Of a stretch of 64,000 nucleotides of DNA, positions 37,346 to 49,600 are shown one piece after another. Location of the stretch: assembly GCA_036583965.1 (NCBI GenBank), contig JAZBQD010000015.1, forward strand, positions 89,329,809 to 89,393,808, given 5' to 3'. Numbering within the stretch: position 1 is the stretch's first letter; each line of letters starts with the position of its first letter. The DNA is from Prunella strophiata (lineage: Eukaryota > Chordata > Aves > Passeriformes > Prunellidae). The notes under the pieces were generated by a model. That model worked only from the letters and a program-made list of their open reading frames with translations. It made no database searches and had not been told where the DNA came from. A program made the position numbers and the translations under genes.

Positions 37346-38667
37346 AGTTTGTCCTAGAACAGACCATTAAAATTAGGTAAACCACTTGTTTATTGAAAAG
37401 TTCCTTTAATTACCAAGAAGAAGCCAAATGTGACAAAATCCATGACAACACTGAATTGTTATTTTACTGCAAACTCTATGTATGTTTTAAAATAAATTCC
37501 TCTCTACCACAAGGCTTAACTTATTAAGACCCAGGAGTACAGACAGTATTTGCCTATTAGCAAGCCTTATTATGCATTAATTACCTTAAGAAGCAGAAAA
37601 GTAAAACTGCAGTTAGCAATATACAATGGAGAGCTTTTTGAGACTGAAAGGATTCGCACTTCACACTTTTCCTCAGCCTTTCTCAAAATATGCCAAATAT
37701 ATTAAATGTGAGGGGACTTATATATACAGATTACTGTTTGTTTCTCTACAAAGCTGTAGCACTGAAGAGAACACTGTCAGGTCAAATTAAGGGTTGCTGA
37801 TTTTTATTATTTCATTGCAAATCCTTCAACACTTTTTTTGTTCTGGGGTCAAAGTCAAGAGACTGCAGTAAGAATCCTACATTTTCTATTTTTAAAGCAA
37901 GTTTTTAATTTTCTGTACCACAAAACTTGTAAATATGAAAAGAAAGTCTCCTGAAAACTCATAAAACAGATGGCAAATAACCAACCACCTACCTATCTTC
38001 TCTAAATGTCTTATTTTTAAGAAAATGGGCTTTTAAGCCAACTTCATTTGTGGGTGGGCATTGACTCATGAGTTTTGAACACTCACTGTGGCAATGTAAA
38101 TCTGGATCAAAACTTAAACTCTGTGTTTCAAAAAAAAAAAAAAAGTTGAAAAAAAATTTAAAGCAACAGAAGTGCTTGTATTCTGTTTAATTTTCAGATT
38201 ATCCAAATTAAATATGTATTTTCAAACCACTCAAGCATTGCTACTAGTCAAAACACAAGAGAAACCTGTTAGTGTCTCAGTCACAGGAGGTTTAATGAAG
38301 AGTTTAAGCAAGCGCCTGCCAGGAGTGCTCATGGCATAGCAGGTCCAGCCATGGAGGGGACAGGAGGTCAGATCATCCCTCAGATTTTCTCAACTTTTTG
38401 ATTCCTAGAAAGGAATTATTATTGAGACACTTTAAAGGAAGGTAGTGCCATACAGCTGTGACAAATCAGTGATCATACTGTGGTTTTTATAGACTGAAAA
38501 TTTTTATATCATATTCTATAATATCCTCACACAGATAAGTTCATAAGGTAAGATAAAAGAAGCTGGCAAGTAGATAAGATTTAGTAATTTTCAAGCTGAT
38601 TAAACAATATTGTTGATGACAGAGGTTAGCATAGGTCTGGCTTGGCAAACAACAATAATTGCTGATC

Positions 38668-38685
38668 ATAATAATAATAATAATA
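38668..38685. repeat. (ATA)n microsatellite
   Basis: About six perfect ATA units in AT-rich intergenic DNA. Confidence 0.85.
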
Positions 38686-39057
38686 TGTACTAGAACAGGA
38701 AGCTACTCTTCCTCCAAGCTTCTGAGCATATACACTGCAATCATGACAGCATACATAATGGCAAGCTAATCTTAAAAACAATCACCTGCAAAATCATGAC
38801 CTTGTTTGAAATATTTTAATTGCTCTGTCATGCAAGTATTCTCCAAGGTTACTGTGACTGAACAAAGTCAGAAAAATACTTTGCATTTTGTCAGAAAATA
38901 TGCTTTGTAGACACATGTTTTTATACTTCTGAAATAAAAGAAGGCAACTGTCTGTACATGCTATAGGCTTCTTGTATATTTAAGATATTCCATAAATATA
39001 TAAAATCATAAAATAGTGATTGGTCATGTACAATAAAATGCTACAGTCTAAAAAGCG

Positions 39058-39105
39058 CAGCAGATATTCAGGATTTCAGATTTCAGCAGATATTCAGGAT
39101 TCAAT
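39058..39105. repeat. 26-bp-period tandem duplication
   Basis: The unit CAGCAGATATTCAGGAT is repeated with a 26-bp period (starts at 39058 and 39084), with TTCAGATTT-like spacer sequence. A local slippage duplication. Confidence 0.85.
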
Positions 39106-40864
39106 GCTTGTATCCCTGGAACAGATGTGAAAGAGACAAACTACAGATTGGTAGGAGTGGGAGCAGCTACAATAGCTGAAGATTATTAGAACATTGTGTT
39201 TTCACCTGACAACTTCACATCACTAAAGTCCATTTAAAATCTACTTTTGCCACTAAATTAACATGCGGAGCATTTAAATTTGTATTTCTGACAGATGCAG
39301 AGAGGGAAAAAATAGTTTCTCAAATGTAAGCATCTCTTTTACTGAAGAGCCAAGTGAGCTAAAGAGAAAAGCAAGACAAAACTCTATCTGTGTGCAATTC
39401 CTGGAGCCTTACTCATCTCACTTCCTGATTCTTCTTTTTGGCCGCCTTTCCCTTAGGGCCCTCCCACCTCCATAAACACCATAACAATAATTATCGCGTC
39501 AGTGGAGACTTAAACATTCTTGACATCCTAACATCTAACAAGTACAGGACATTTCACAAAGGCCTAGCCTGGCTTTCAAGAAGTGGGTCAGCTTGACACA
39601 TCCCATGTGTTTCTGAAAGCCTGCAGTCTTTGAGCTTGCTCATCTATGGTAATGGGCACCCTACCAATGCACAGGCTGGAAACAAAACACAGCCTGGTTT
39701 GCCAGGGGAACTTTAAATTGTTTACTAAAAGTACGTAACTCTTAAATTCCCATCCTAAACATCGTAGAGAGGATGTCTTATGGTGCCTGGTCACAGAGCA
39801 GTTTCCAAACTCGGCAGTTTTGTGACCCCCCTGCCCCCCTGTTAGCTAAAAGGGTGCTGGAATTGCTCCAGCCACAGGCAGGAGTCAGGCTGCTGATGTG
39901 CCCAGCCAGGGTAAGACAAAAGGGAGCGCAGAGTGTTTCCATCCATTAATCCAAGAAGGCTGCGTGGTGAGCTCTTCACTTCTTTCATTTCATCTCCTCC
40001 TGTCCTTCAGCCTTGGTTACACACCACAACAGGATTTTTTAGTCCTGGCTGATCTGGCCAAACAAACTCTTTTCCCATAGAAAATCTGGCTGCTGTGGGG
40101 ATTTTTTAGTCACCCTTCAATAGTTTTTCTTATATTTCAACATTTAAATCATGCCAACTTGCTTCTACCCTCGGCAGAAATTCATGATGACTCAGAAATG
40201 GATCTTGTCCTGCTAGCTGAGAATCACTTCTCTACTAGTGCTATGGTTTGATATCTGCTTTCACAAAGGGAATAAGCCAATGTGTCTCATCATATTTTCT
40301 ATCCTCCCCCCATATAAATTTGTGTTCTGAATAAAAAACATTCTATTCAGCATGGAGGGCATTTTATTTTTGTGCACATTTTTACATTTTACTTGGAATA
40401 CAATTCTTATACAGTAACCCAGGCAGCGGAGACTATAAAATTTTCTATTTATGATCTATTCCAGTGAACAGATTTTCAGTTCTCCTTAAACTGACTTTTA
40501 ATATTAAGTAAAAAACCCACAACTCTATGCACCAGAAAATGATCCAGAATAATTGTTCTTCAGCGTGGAAAGAGGACATGGTAAAGACATGTGAATAGTT
40601 ATTTGGAAGAAAAGCATGAAGTTAGCTACAAATAAACTCACTAAACTCATTAACAAAATGCAAAGAAATAATAAAAGAAAAATTGGACTGCAGAGATTAA
40701 ATTTGGTGAGATTTTGTATAAAGAGTGGATCATACTTCTATAAGACTTGGTGTGCCTGTAGATCACAGTGCTCCTGTACAGACCAGAAAGGTAAGAACAG
40801 AATAAAGAGAACAAGCCTGATCCTGCTGTGTATACATGCTGATGTTCAAGTACCAAAACTAACT

Positions 40865-40925
40865 AAATATAGATATATATCTATTTATCTATATCTCTCC
40901 CTATATATTGTATAGATATATAAAT
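40865..40925. repeat. AT-rich low-complexity stretch with palindrome
   Basis: TATA/TATC-rich sequence that includes the perfect 16-bp palindrome ATAGATATATATCTAT at 40869-40884, with related TATAGATATATA words about 30 bp downstream. Confidence 0.8.
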
Positions 40926-43804
40926 ACCACAACTGAAGCATTGGCAAACAAGTGAGATTTCTAATCACTTTTGCTCTAAGATAGCACAGGCATAGTTGAG
41001 TCATGCAACAAAATTATTTCTATTAGCAGATTGCTCAGCTTTATCAAAGCAGAAGCACCGTGAGCAGCAATATAGGAATACTGTAAATTGCAAATGGATT
41101 GCCATTTGATTCAACAAAGTTAGTAGGTGATGATGGCCTATATGTATGTGATTCATTTTGGCAAGTCTTCCATTTGTCAGTTCATCAAGCCTATCCTATA
41201 CATAAGCAATTAAATCAGCAGGGCTAAAAAGGAGAAAAGGGCTCAGGTAGTTTAAAGAGATCTGTCCTTCATGCTGTTGAAATATCATCACCTACTTCTT
41301 AGTGGTTTTCTTTTCTTGCTAGGACCAGTAAATCAGCTCAGTAGGCACAATAATAAATAACACACTGCTGATTTCCAAGCAGCTTCTAGAAGCAGGAAAA
41401 TTAATTCCAAAACAGTTACAAAGAAACTACGCACTGGAAAAGCTTAACTGGGAGGAATACTAAACAAAGAACAGCAAACAGTTACCATCACTACAAACGG
41501 GAGATATTAAATTTCGGAGAAGTGGCTGGAAATGTGTCAGGCTGGCAGCCACAGCACAAGCACTAAATTCATGTGCAACTAGGAGGCTTGGTCCTACGGC
41601 GGGGACAAAGGACACATACAGAAATAGACTCCCAAGGAGAATCCTGCCTCTGTTTCTTGATGACAGCCAGAATGCTATCGGCATCACTGGCACAGATGGC
41701 CATAGCCCACTTACTCACTCTTAATGAAAACACAGAGAGCAGCCAACACAGCATCCAGGAGCTAAATTAACCTCTGCAACATCGAGGCCGTGCACAAAGC
41801 TCTGTTGTGAGAAGAAGATGTGTTTGTGCCATCAGGACAGTTTTATTCTTACTGGTGCTGCCTGAAGGGTGTCAGTCAGGGTTGGTCTCCCTTCTCCTCA
41901 GGCTCTGGATTCCCCAAGGAGAGAGATGGGTGCACTGACAGTGATCTGATGCCCACGCAGCACATCTGCCTGGAGGATATGGCTCCTAGACTGAGGGAGG
42001 GATCACCTGCACTCTAAAACATATCTTCCACACCTTGACTCCCTGCTGAGAGGCTAAACGAGAGGCCAAATACCCTCAGTGCCTGGAATGCTTGGATCTC
42101 ATTTTCTTTGGTAGAAATGGTCCCTTAAAATAAACATAAATGAAAACCAAGCATACAGAAGAGAATGTTTGCATTTAAATGTCAAAATTAGGCCTAACAA
42201 AAGGGGGGCATGGCTTTCTGCAAAGCTAAATAATCTCTAGCTGATCCATCTACTAAAATTCTTTGAAAGCATCAAAAAAAGAAACCACCCAAAAAAAACA
42301 AAGAGATTTTGGTGGACTAGTCAATGTTTTACAGTGTTTCAAAAGGCCTTTGATTAAATCTCTAAGCCAGAGAGGACTCAAGCAGCTAAGTAATCACTGG
42401 GCAAAAAGAAAAGTACAATCATGGTTCAAAAACTGGGGATGGAAAACAAAGAGCAGAATTGAACTGCAAGTTTCTGCGATGGCGGAAGGTTAACGGCAGC
42501 CAGCTTTGGAGCTCTGCAGCAAGTCTCATATTGCTGCTGTATTTACCACTGATCTAGAAAGAGGGCTGTATTGTGAGATGGCAACATTTGCAGCTGTCAT
42601 AATTATTTCAGCTAAGCAAGACAAGAGGGGACTGTGATGACGAGGAAGTGCTAACGAAACAGAATGCACCATGAAATGGTGAATTAAATTCAATACTGAA
42701 AAATGCAAAACAACGCACGTTAGGGAGGGACATGAGTACCACTTCTAAATCTGACAAGCTCCCATTCATTTATACTAAACTGGAAAGTAAACTGGGCATT
42801 TATGTAAATATCTATCTGCTATTTCTAATCCTCACAAAGCTGTAGTCAGAAAAGTTAGTAGAATACAGGAGGAATAAATAACATACTGGTTAACACCAAT
42901 TATTAGAATTCTCTACAAAACCTCTGGCATAGTGTGCAGTCTATCCTCACTCAGAAAAAGTGATGTGAATGTGTTTGTCTAGGGGCATAGTCTGGAGAAA
43001 AGGCTTTTATTAAAAAACAATGGTTTGTTACACTTGGATTATTTATCCTTGGAAGATGGCAAAAGATGTGATAAAAGCAACCAGAGCAGCAAAGTAGTGA
43101 ATAATGTCAAGAAGTAAGTGCAGAAACATCTGCTCTCCTGTCTGACTGTTCAAGAAACAGAAACCTCATGGTGGCAGTCTCAAATGGGTGACATGAAGCA
43201 TTTTGGCACAAATGCTAGAAGTGAGACACAACTGAGGAAGTAGATATGGCAGAAAATTTATTGACAATCACAAAAGACTTAAGACACATCTACACTTAGG
43301 AACATAACAAATGTATCTCCCAATGTCTATAGTTAGCCAAATACTGTATTTTTAATAAAAATGTAAACATCTAAGCTTCACAGTTTACAAAAACATCTAG
43401 ATATTAGAAAGCAAACTTATATATAGTGGGAGATAGCCTACAGTGCCAGGGCAATTGACCCTCAGGCACGGTCCAGCTTATGTTTCAACATCCATCCTAG
43501 GCACTTCTACTCTTGTTCAGTTTGCAGCTCCTCCTGATAGGGTATTTTTAGATAACTGCATTTTGTCCAGCCATAAATGCTATTAGACATCACCAAGCAG
43601 TTGCATGTGACAGGATATTTTGGTAACTACAGGTGAGAAATGTTTAGCTTCATACAAGCCTTTGTTAGTGTCACACCTCCATTACCTCACAGCCATTTCA
43701 CACAGATGAAGCATAATTAACCTCCTCTGCTTCCTGCTTCTGTGCCTATACTCCAATATGCTGGCAGCTGGAAAAGGGTTTGTGAAGTGATCAACATTTC
43801 ATGT

Positions 43805-44300
43805 GATTCATGGAATCACAAAATTTTTAGGGTTGGAAGAGATCATCCAGTCCAACTTTGTTGCCAAGGCAGGGTCATATAGAGCAGGTGTCACAGGAAC
43901 ACATCCAGGTGTGTTTGGAATGTCTCCAGAGAGGGAGGAGACTCCACAGCTTCCCCAGACAGTCTGTTTAGTGCTCTGCCACCCTCAATGTAAACTTCTT
44001 CCTCATGTTCAGGTGAAACTTCTGTTTTAATTTAATTTAATGATCCTCGTCCTGTTACTGTGCACCATTGAAAACAGTCTGGCACTGTGCTCTTGACACC
44101 CACCTTTGAGATATTTATATACATTAACGAGATGCCCTCTCAGTCCTCTTTTCTCCAGACTAAACAGGCCCAGCTCCTTCAGCTTCTCCTCAGAAGAGAG
44201 ATGCTCCAGACCCCTCATCATCTTTGTGGCCTCTGCTGAACCCTCTCCAGAAGCTCCTTATTTTTCTTGTACTGAGGAGCCCAGAACTGGACACAGGTTC
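43805..44300 (-). mobile_element. CR1 LINE, 5'-truncated 3' end
   Basis: On the minus strand this ends in a diverged CR1 terminus: on + it reads ATTCATGGAATCACAAAATT and GGGTTGGAAGAGATCATCCA. The upstream part includes the familiar CR1 words GGAGAAGCTGAAGGAGCTGG and TTTAGTCTGGAGAAAAGAGG. About 500 bp remain. The terminus wording GAAGAGATCATC differs from the GAAGGGACCTTAAAGATCAT type at 9541, so it belongs to a different CR1 subfamily from that copy. Confidence 0.9.
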
Positions 44301-44317
44301 TAGACTTGCCAGTGACA

Positions 44318-44337
44318 TTCCTTTCCTTTCCTTTCCT
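44318..44337. repeat. (CCTTT)n short microsatellite
   Basis: About four CCTTT units adjoin the CR1 fragment end. Confidence 0.8.
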
Positions 44338-45044
44338 AATGTTTTCCAAGGCAAGCTTGCCAATCTGTAAACCATTTCTCTTTCACTGCTGCCATGTGAA
44401 TATATTAGTGCAGGCAACCACTGAATAACCAACAACATTAAGCACAAACAAAACCACCCCACAGCACACAAACCAAAGGAAAACAGGCCCCAGACAAAAC
44501 CCCCTCAGAAACACTGCACTGCTCCTCCTGTCCTCCTGAGGTGAGGCATTCACAAGCTTTCTCACCTCTGGGAGATGCTCTCAGTGGCATTTCCCCTACC
44601 AGCTGTAGTGCTGGACACAAGGTGCGGGCAGCAGACCCGTGTTGTGCCTGTCAGGAGGCACAACCTGTCCAGCGTGTACACACCAGCCTGTGTCCATTTT
44701 CCCAGCTGCCATCCCCAGTCACATCCAATGGTGGCAGAGCCTGCTGCGATGCCTCTTTCTCCTTCTTCTCCAGCTCAGTGTCATGACCCACACCTGAAGG
44801 CAGGGTAAGTGTTTAATTTCATCTGATGGGGACAATCCCCGTTGGACTCACTCCAGTTAGTCAATCCTTTTGAATCGGTCATTAACACACTGAGGGTTGA
44901 TGTCTTTCTCCCCATTACCCCTCTGAGGGCCACCCTGACTTTGTCCCAGAGAAAACCTTCCAACAGGGAAGGGTTACACCAGAAAACTTTTCAACACGTC
45001 TGATGTGCTCAGGTCAACACTGAGAGGAGAATTACCATTACGGT
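44338..45044. other. Intergenic, upstream of RANBP9
   Basis: Mixed-composition DNA between two CR1 fragments. The stretch 44828-44995 aligns as a diverged copy of 45269-45430 (annotated separately). No gene was recognised. Confidence 0.55.
44828..44995 (+). repeat. Diverged duplicate, copy A (pairs with 45269-45430)
   Basis: It starts with GGGGACAATCCCCGTTGG and contains ACTGAGGGTTGATG, CTGACTTTGTCCCAGAG and CACCAGAAAACTTTTCAACA. Each has a counterpart in the same order and spacing in 45269-45430. Copy A is poor in CpG, copy B is rich in CpG. By eye the identity is roughly two thirds over about 165 bp. It may be a local duplication or two copies of an unrecognised dispersed repeat. Confidence 0.6.
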
Positions 45045-45258
45045 CTCATGACTGTAATGCCAGTGACAGGACTCGAGGAAACAGCACGAAGCTGTGTCAG
45101 GGCAGGTTTAGGGCAGAGATCAGGAAAAGTCTTCACTCAGAGGGTGGTTGAACACTGGAACAGGCTCCCCACAGAAGCAGTCACAGCACCAAGCCTGGCA
45201 GAGTTGAAGACACATTTGGACAAGGCTCTCCAGCGGCATATTCTGATTCCATGATAAT
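45045..45258 (+). mobile_element. CR1 LINE 3' fragment just upstream of RANBP9
   Basis: About 214 bp with typical CR1 ORF2 3' and UTR words: GACAGGACTCGAGGAAACAG, GGTTTAGGGCAGAGATCAGG, GGTGGTTGAACACTGGAACA and GCCTGGCAGAGTTGAAG. Translated, it gives the CR1 C-terminal signature around RVVEHWNRLP. It sits about 200 bp before the CpG island and between the two copies of the local duplication. The tail ends near TTCTGATTCCATGAT. Confidence 0.9.
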
Positions 45259-45268
45259 TTCATAACGA

Positions 45269-45430
45269 GGGGACAGTCACCATTTGGCTGGCCCTCGGCA
45301 GCAACACCCTTCAGTCAACCACTGAGGGTCAGCGCCCCTTTCCCCACCACCCTCGGGGGGTCGCTCAGACTTTCTCCCGGAGGAAAGCTCGCGACAGGTC
45401 CGGGTCAAGCCAGAGAGCCCTACAACAGCT
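45269..45430 (+). repeat. Diverged duplicate, copy B (pairs with 44828-44995)
   Basis: The counterpart of copy A, starting GGGGACAGTCACCATTTGG and containing ACTGAGGGTCAGCG, CAGACTTTCTCCCGGAGG and AAGCCAGAGAGCCCTACAAC. It overlaps the upstream edge of the RANBP9 CpG island, which fits its higher CpG content. Confidence 0.6.
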
Positions 45431-46620
45431 TCGGACCGCAGGGATGGCTCCAGCACCATTCCCAAGGGACCCTGCGGGCGCCGCCGCTCCAACTCTCCGG
45501 CCCTCACCGCTCCCTCCGCGCCTCGCGCCCGCCGAGGGGCGGAGGCCCCGCCCCGCCGCGCGCGCGGGGAGGAGGCGGGGCCGCGGGCTCAGCTGACGCG
45601 GGGGCGCGCGGCGGCGGGGGCGCGCCGGGGGCCGGACGGAGCGTGTGCGCGCCGGGCGCGCCCCCGACCGGAGGAGGGGCCGGGGGCCGAGCCAGCCCCG
45701 CCGCCGCGGCGCCCGCTCCCCGCCCGCCTCCCGCTTCCGCCCGGCGCCGCCGCCGCCGCCGCTCTGCCCGCCTCGCCCCCGGCCCCGCCGCGCCCCGCGA
45801 CGCCCCTCGCTCCCATCGGGCACCTCCACCGGCCGCCGTCATCGCCAACCCTCCCCCACCCCGCCCCCCGTCTTCTTCCGAGACGCTCCGGTTGTGGGGG
45901 TGACCCGCGCTCCGCACGGCCCCGGGCCTGCCCGTCGCTCCGCCCCCGGGCCCGTCCGGTGACAGTCGTGACCGCCGCGGGAGGTGGCGGCGGAGGAGCA
46001 GGAGGAGGCCGGAGCCGGGATGTCCGGGCAACAGCAGCAGCAACAACAGCCGCCGTCGCCACAGCTTTCTTTGGCGGCCGCCGTTCCCCCCCCGGCGCCG
46101 GGGATCCCCTCCGCCGCCGCAAGCCCCGGCCCCGCTCCGGCCGCCGCGCTCCTGCTCCACCCGCCACCGCCGCCTCCGGCCACCGCGGCGCCGCCGCCAC
46201 CCGCCGCCGCCACGGCCGGCAGCAGCGGGCCCGCGGCCGCGGGGGGCGGCGGTGCCGGCGCCGCGCTGGGCCTGCCGGCGGGGAGCGGCACCAGCGCCCC
46301 GGCGCCCTTCCCGCACGGAGACCCGGCCCTGAACGAGCAGGAGAAGGAGCTGAAGCGGCGGCTGAAGAGGCTCTACCCGGCCGTGGACGAGCAGGAGACG
46401 CCGCTGCCCCGCTCCTGGAGCCCGAAGGACAAATTCAGTTACATCGGCCTCTCGCAGAACAACCTGCGGGTGCACTACAAAGGTGAGGAGGGGCGGCCCG
46501 GGCCGCCGCGACACCCCCTGTCCCCCCCCGGGGCTGGGGGCTGCCCGACCCCTCCGTCGGGCAATGGGCACAGGAGTAACAATAACAGGAAATAACACAC
46601 GCTCCTCTCCCTCCTCCTTC
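45350..46620 (+). promoter_or_regulatory. RANBP9: CpG island and promoter region of RANBP9
   Basis: Composition switches sharply from AT-rich to very CpG-dense around 45350-45480 and back around 46600-46800. The island contains GC boxes (for example CCCCGCCCC near 45546 and GAGGCGGGGCC near 45572) and no TATA box at a useful distance from the start codon, the usual form of a housekeeping vertebrate promoter. The transcription start cannot be fixed from sequence. It is likely within a few hundred bases upstream of the ATG at 46020. Confidence 0.85.
46020..46482 (+). CDS. RANBP9: RANBP9 coding exon 1
   Basis: The 463 coding nucleotides encode residues 1-154 plus the first base of the next codon. 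The ATG at 46020 is chosen because MSGQ matches the start of vertebrate RANBP9 and an in-frame TGA lies 51 nt upstream (45969-45971). Seven glutamines occupy residues 4-10. Residues about 11-103 are Pro/Ala/Gly-rich with a six-proline run. From residue 104 the sequence becomes highly conserved: [19 protein letters not shown], then [19 protein letters not shown] and NNLRVHYK, the entry to the SPRY domain. The donor is G|GTGAGG at 46483. The exon is extremely GC-rich; such exons are often lost from bird assemblies, and here it is intact. Confidence 0.95.
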
Positions 46621-49600
46621 CCTGTTTTCCGATCCCCTAAATTTCCCCCCGCAGCGTGGCGATAAGGGGCTTGTTTTCCCTTATTTCAGGTTTATTTTTC
46701 TCTCCTTTCCCCTCCCCCCTCCCGTTTCTGTCGCCGTGCGGGGAAAGGGGGGGGACACAAGGGGCCGCCCCCGCCTCCTTATGCTTCTGGAGTGGGCATT
46801 ATGTAAACTCCGAGACTTCCTCCGTGGATTCAGGTATCGCCGGAACGTTTGGGTCGGAGGCAGGAGAATAAAGGACGCTCGGCGTGACGTGTCCTGTTTA
46901 TGGTAATGAGCGAAAAAAAGAAGTGGCTGCTTTTTTTTTTTTCCCTCTCGAGAAGAGCAAGGGTTAAATGGAGTTAAGAGCTGCAAGCGTTAAGCTATTG
47001 AACACGGAAATGACGGGAGGGGAAAGCACTGAGAAAAACACGGTTTATTTTTAAACTGTGAAAAAAATTACTTTCAAGTCACTGGTAACAGTCTTGCCTA
47101 ACTATGGCACAGAGTGATTTGAGGGAAGGAACGACAATAGGACTTAAATTAATAAAGGTGACTAAAACTTTATTCCTAGACGTTTCACAGTTAAAGTTAC
47201 AGATTTTCAAATAAAAGGTAAAAAACAGTATGCTTTTGTATCAAAAAATAATATCAGCGAGAGGCATTAGAAGAAAAACTTGTGTTGATTGTTATGAAAT
47301 GTCATAAAACCTGGAAACATAAGCCTACACTCTGACCTGAAAAAACACAGACACATCTGGTATTCTAGGCCCAAAGTCCTAAAGTAGAAGTGTTGTGGAT
47401 TCAAAGCCACTTCTGAGTTGGCTGTGAAGAACTGGATCTTTTGTCAGTCTGTAGTCAAATGAACGTAGTGGGAGGGGAAAAAAACAACCGTGCAATTACC
47501 CTTTCTCAGAGTTTGCAGTGGAGAAATTCAAGGGAAATCTCGATAAACATGTTACTGTTTAATCGGAGGAGGAAAACGGCAACACAAACACATGGCAGGA
47601 TTTGGCTGCCATGAAAGGATTAAATGTACTCTGGGAGACTTTTTTTTTTTAATAGAGAGGTTTTATTATTACACACAAAATACTCTGTTAAAAATGCTAA
47701 GTTTAATGCACCGTACAAAGATAATAAAGGAGCTTGATGACTATAGAGCAGGTTTCTGGGAGGCACCGAGTGATTTAAGGATGTGTAATTTAATACTCAA
47801 CTCTGAATTTCCTGGCTTTTGTTCAGTGTTTTATGACCTTGTATTTTTAGAAACATTTTGTATTTTCTGGTGCTTAGTGGCAGTGGGTTGTTTGGTTTTG
47901 GTGTTTTTTTTACCTTCTAAGATGATCATAGCTTAGTGGCTATCAGCTCCTTCTGCTGGTTTGTTTTGCTTTGACCAACTTCTTTTTCTCATAAGCTACA
48001 ATTTAGAGGTTGAACCTCTCTGATCTCTCAGTGTTATTGCAGAATTATATTTTCAAGCTTTCCTTGTGCTGTCCCTGTTTTTCCTCACTTATCTCCTTTG
48101 CCATGATGTTAAGGAAAATCATTACCTCAAAGAAATTACAGAAGTCATGAAGCACAATTAGTAGGTTATAACAATGAAATACCTTTACTCTAGCTCTTAA
48201 ATAATGGAAAGTGCTGAAGGTTGAAGAGTTCCTAGGTTAGCCCAAAGGACTCTGAAAAGGAGAGGTACCAATATAAAGATGTCTGTGCTTTTCTTTTTCC
48301 TAAGTGCACATGGGAGTAAATGGTTCCTTAAGTGGCCCATCTTTTCTTCTGGGTAATTTAATGAAGGTGGCTGTTAGGGCAACTCCATGTTTATGTCAGC
48401 AGCCTGGCACCTGGAGTTGCTAACGTGGCTAAGCAGTGAAGGGTATCAGAGTATTTCTACCTGAGAACCAGGGGGCAAACTGTGTCTCCTGCCTTTTCTC
48501 CCTCCTGGATCCTTCAGCCCTAAGAATACAATAAAGGGGGAGAAAATGAGGAGGTTCAATGAAGAGAGTAAGGGAAGATGGCAAGTAAGAATGTGCTTAG
48601 CACTGTGAAATAGTGTTTCTACAAATCAGTTTTAAAAGGAAGGCGCTCACAGTGTCTTCTTTTGTAATATTGGCGCTTTCAGTGCTTCTGAAATTACCTA
48701 AGTAGTAGTGGAAGAACATTGGATGTTTTTGCTGAAAGGAAATATGAATTATATATTGAGCAGGGATAAAGAACTGTTGTATTCTTGACCAAAATACTCA
48801 AGGAAAAAGATAGATCTGTCCAAAGAAGCCAGTAACCTAAAGCAATTCTTACTGTTTTCTGTTACTGTAGTATAGGTGCCCTTTATGCTTAAATTTTCTC
48901 TTCTGTCTCTGTCTATTTCTGGCTATAGAACTGTTTTTCTGAAGTGGTTTCCTTCTGTTTTGTGACTGATAGGAGTCAGAAAGCGTTAACAGCAGTGCTT
49001 TGCCTTCACCTTGGATGTGTTGGGGCTACTGAAAAAATGGGTGGAGAGGAACATCAGCTCAAAAGCTTTAAAATTTATTTTTCATATAGTTACCTTCATA
49101 ATTTTAATGTGCTGATGTATTGCGAAGCATTGATATTTATGTTTCATTGTTTTAATTGGTGAGATGAATGATGGTCCTCTCGATGTAATTTCTGAGGATT
49201 CCTTTCGTTTTCTTGCTTACCAGTGGACAAGTTGTTTGGAAACATGAAGTGCAGTAGAGGTCTCTTTCTAGCCATTGCAGCTGGGATGTTTTGTGTTTGT
49301 GTACTGTATTTCTGGACCTGAAGATTTTTGCAAGCAGTTCTACAGAGTGCTTAAGAAATGAAAACTGCCACAAAACCAGGCATTGATCTAGTGGTGGGGG
49401 TTTAAAAAAAAGGAATATAATCTAGCATCGGGATAAAAGCTCTTCAAATTTTGTTAAGGTCAAGAAAACCCAACAGTCAGTGCTTTTTTGTGCTATCTCT
49501 CAGAATCATGGTATTACTTGGAAAAGAAAACTTAAATGGGATGGTGTTTTTGTTTAGCAGATTAGGTAGCTTTGTTAAAATCTTGATACAAAATACATAG

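Larger units (their letters stand above)
37346..43804. other. Intergenic, no gene recognised
   Basis: About 6.5 kb. It contains a 26-bp-period duplication (39058-39105), an AAT microsatellite (38668-38685) and an AT-rich stretch with a 16-bp perfect palindrome (40869-40884). No coding potential or named transposable element was seen. Confidence 0.55.

Noticed and set aside
45984..46019. An in-frame GTG start 36 nt before the RANBP9 ATG
   Set aside because: GTG is not a usual start in vertebrates. The ATG at 46020 gives the known MSGQ N-terminus, with an in-frame stop at 45969 upstream.
45504..46598. A 364-codon open frame on the minus strand over the CpG island, with further frames in other phases
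   Set aside because: Arg/Gly/Pro/Ala-rich composition is forced by extreme GC content with few stop codons. It lies antisense to the true RANBP9 exon 1 and has no recognisable domain.
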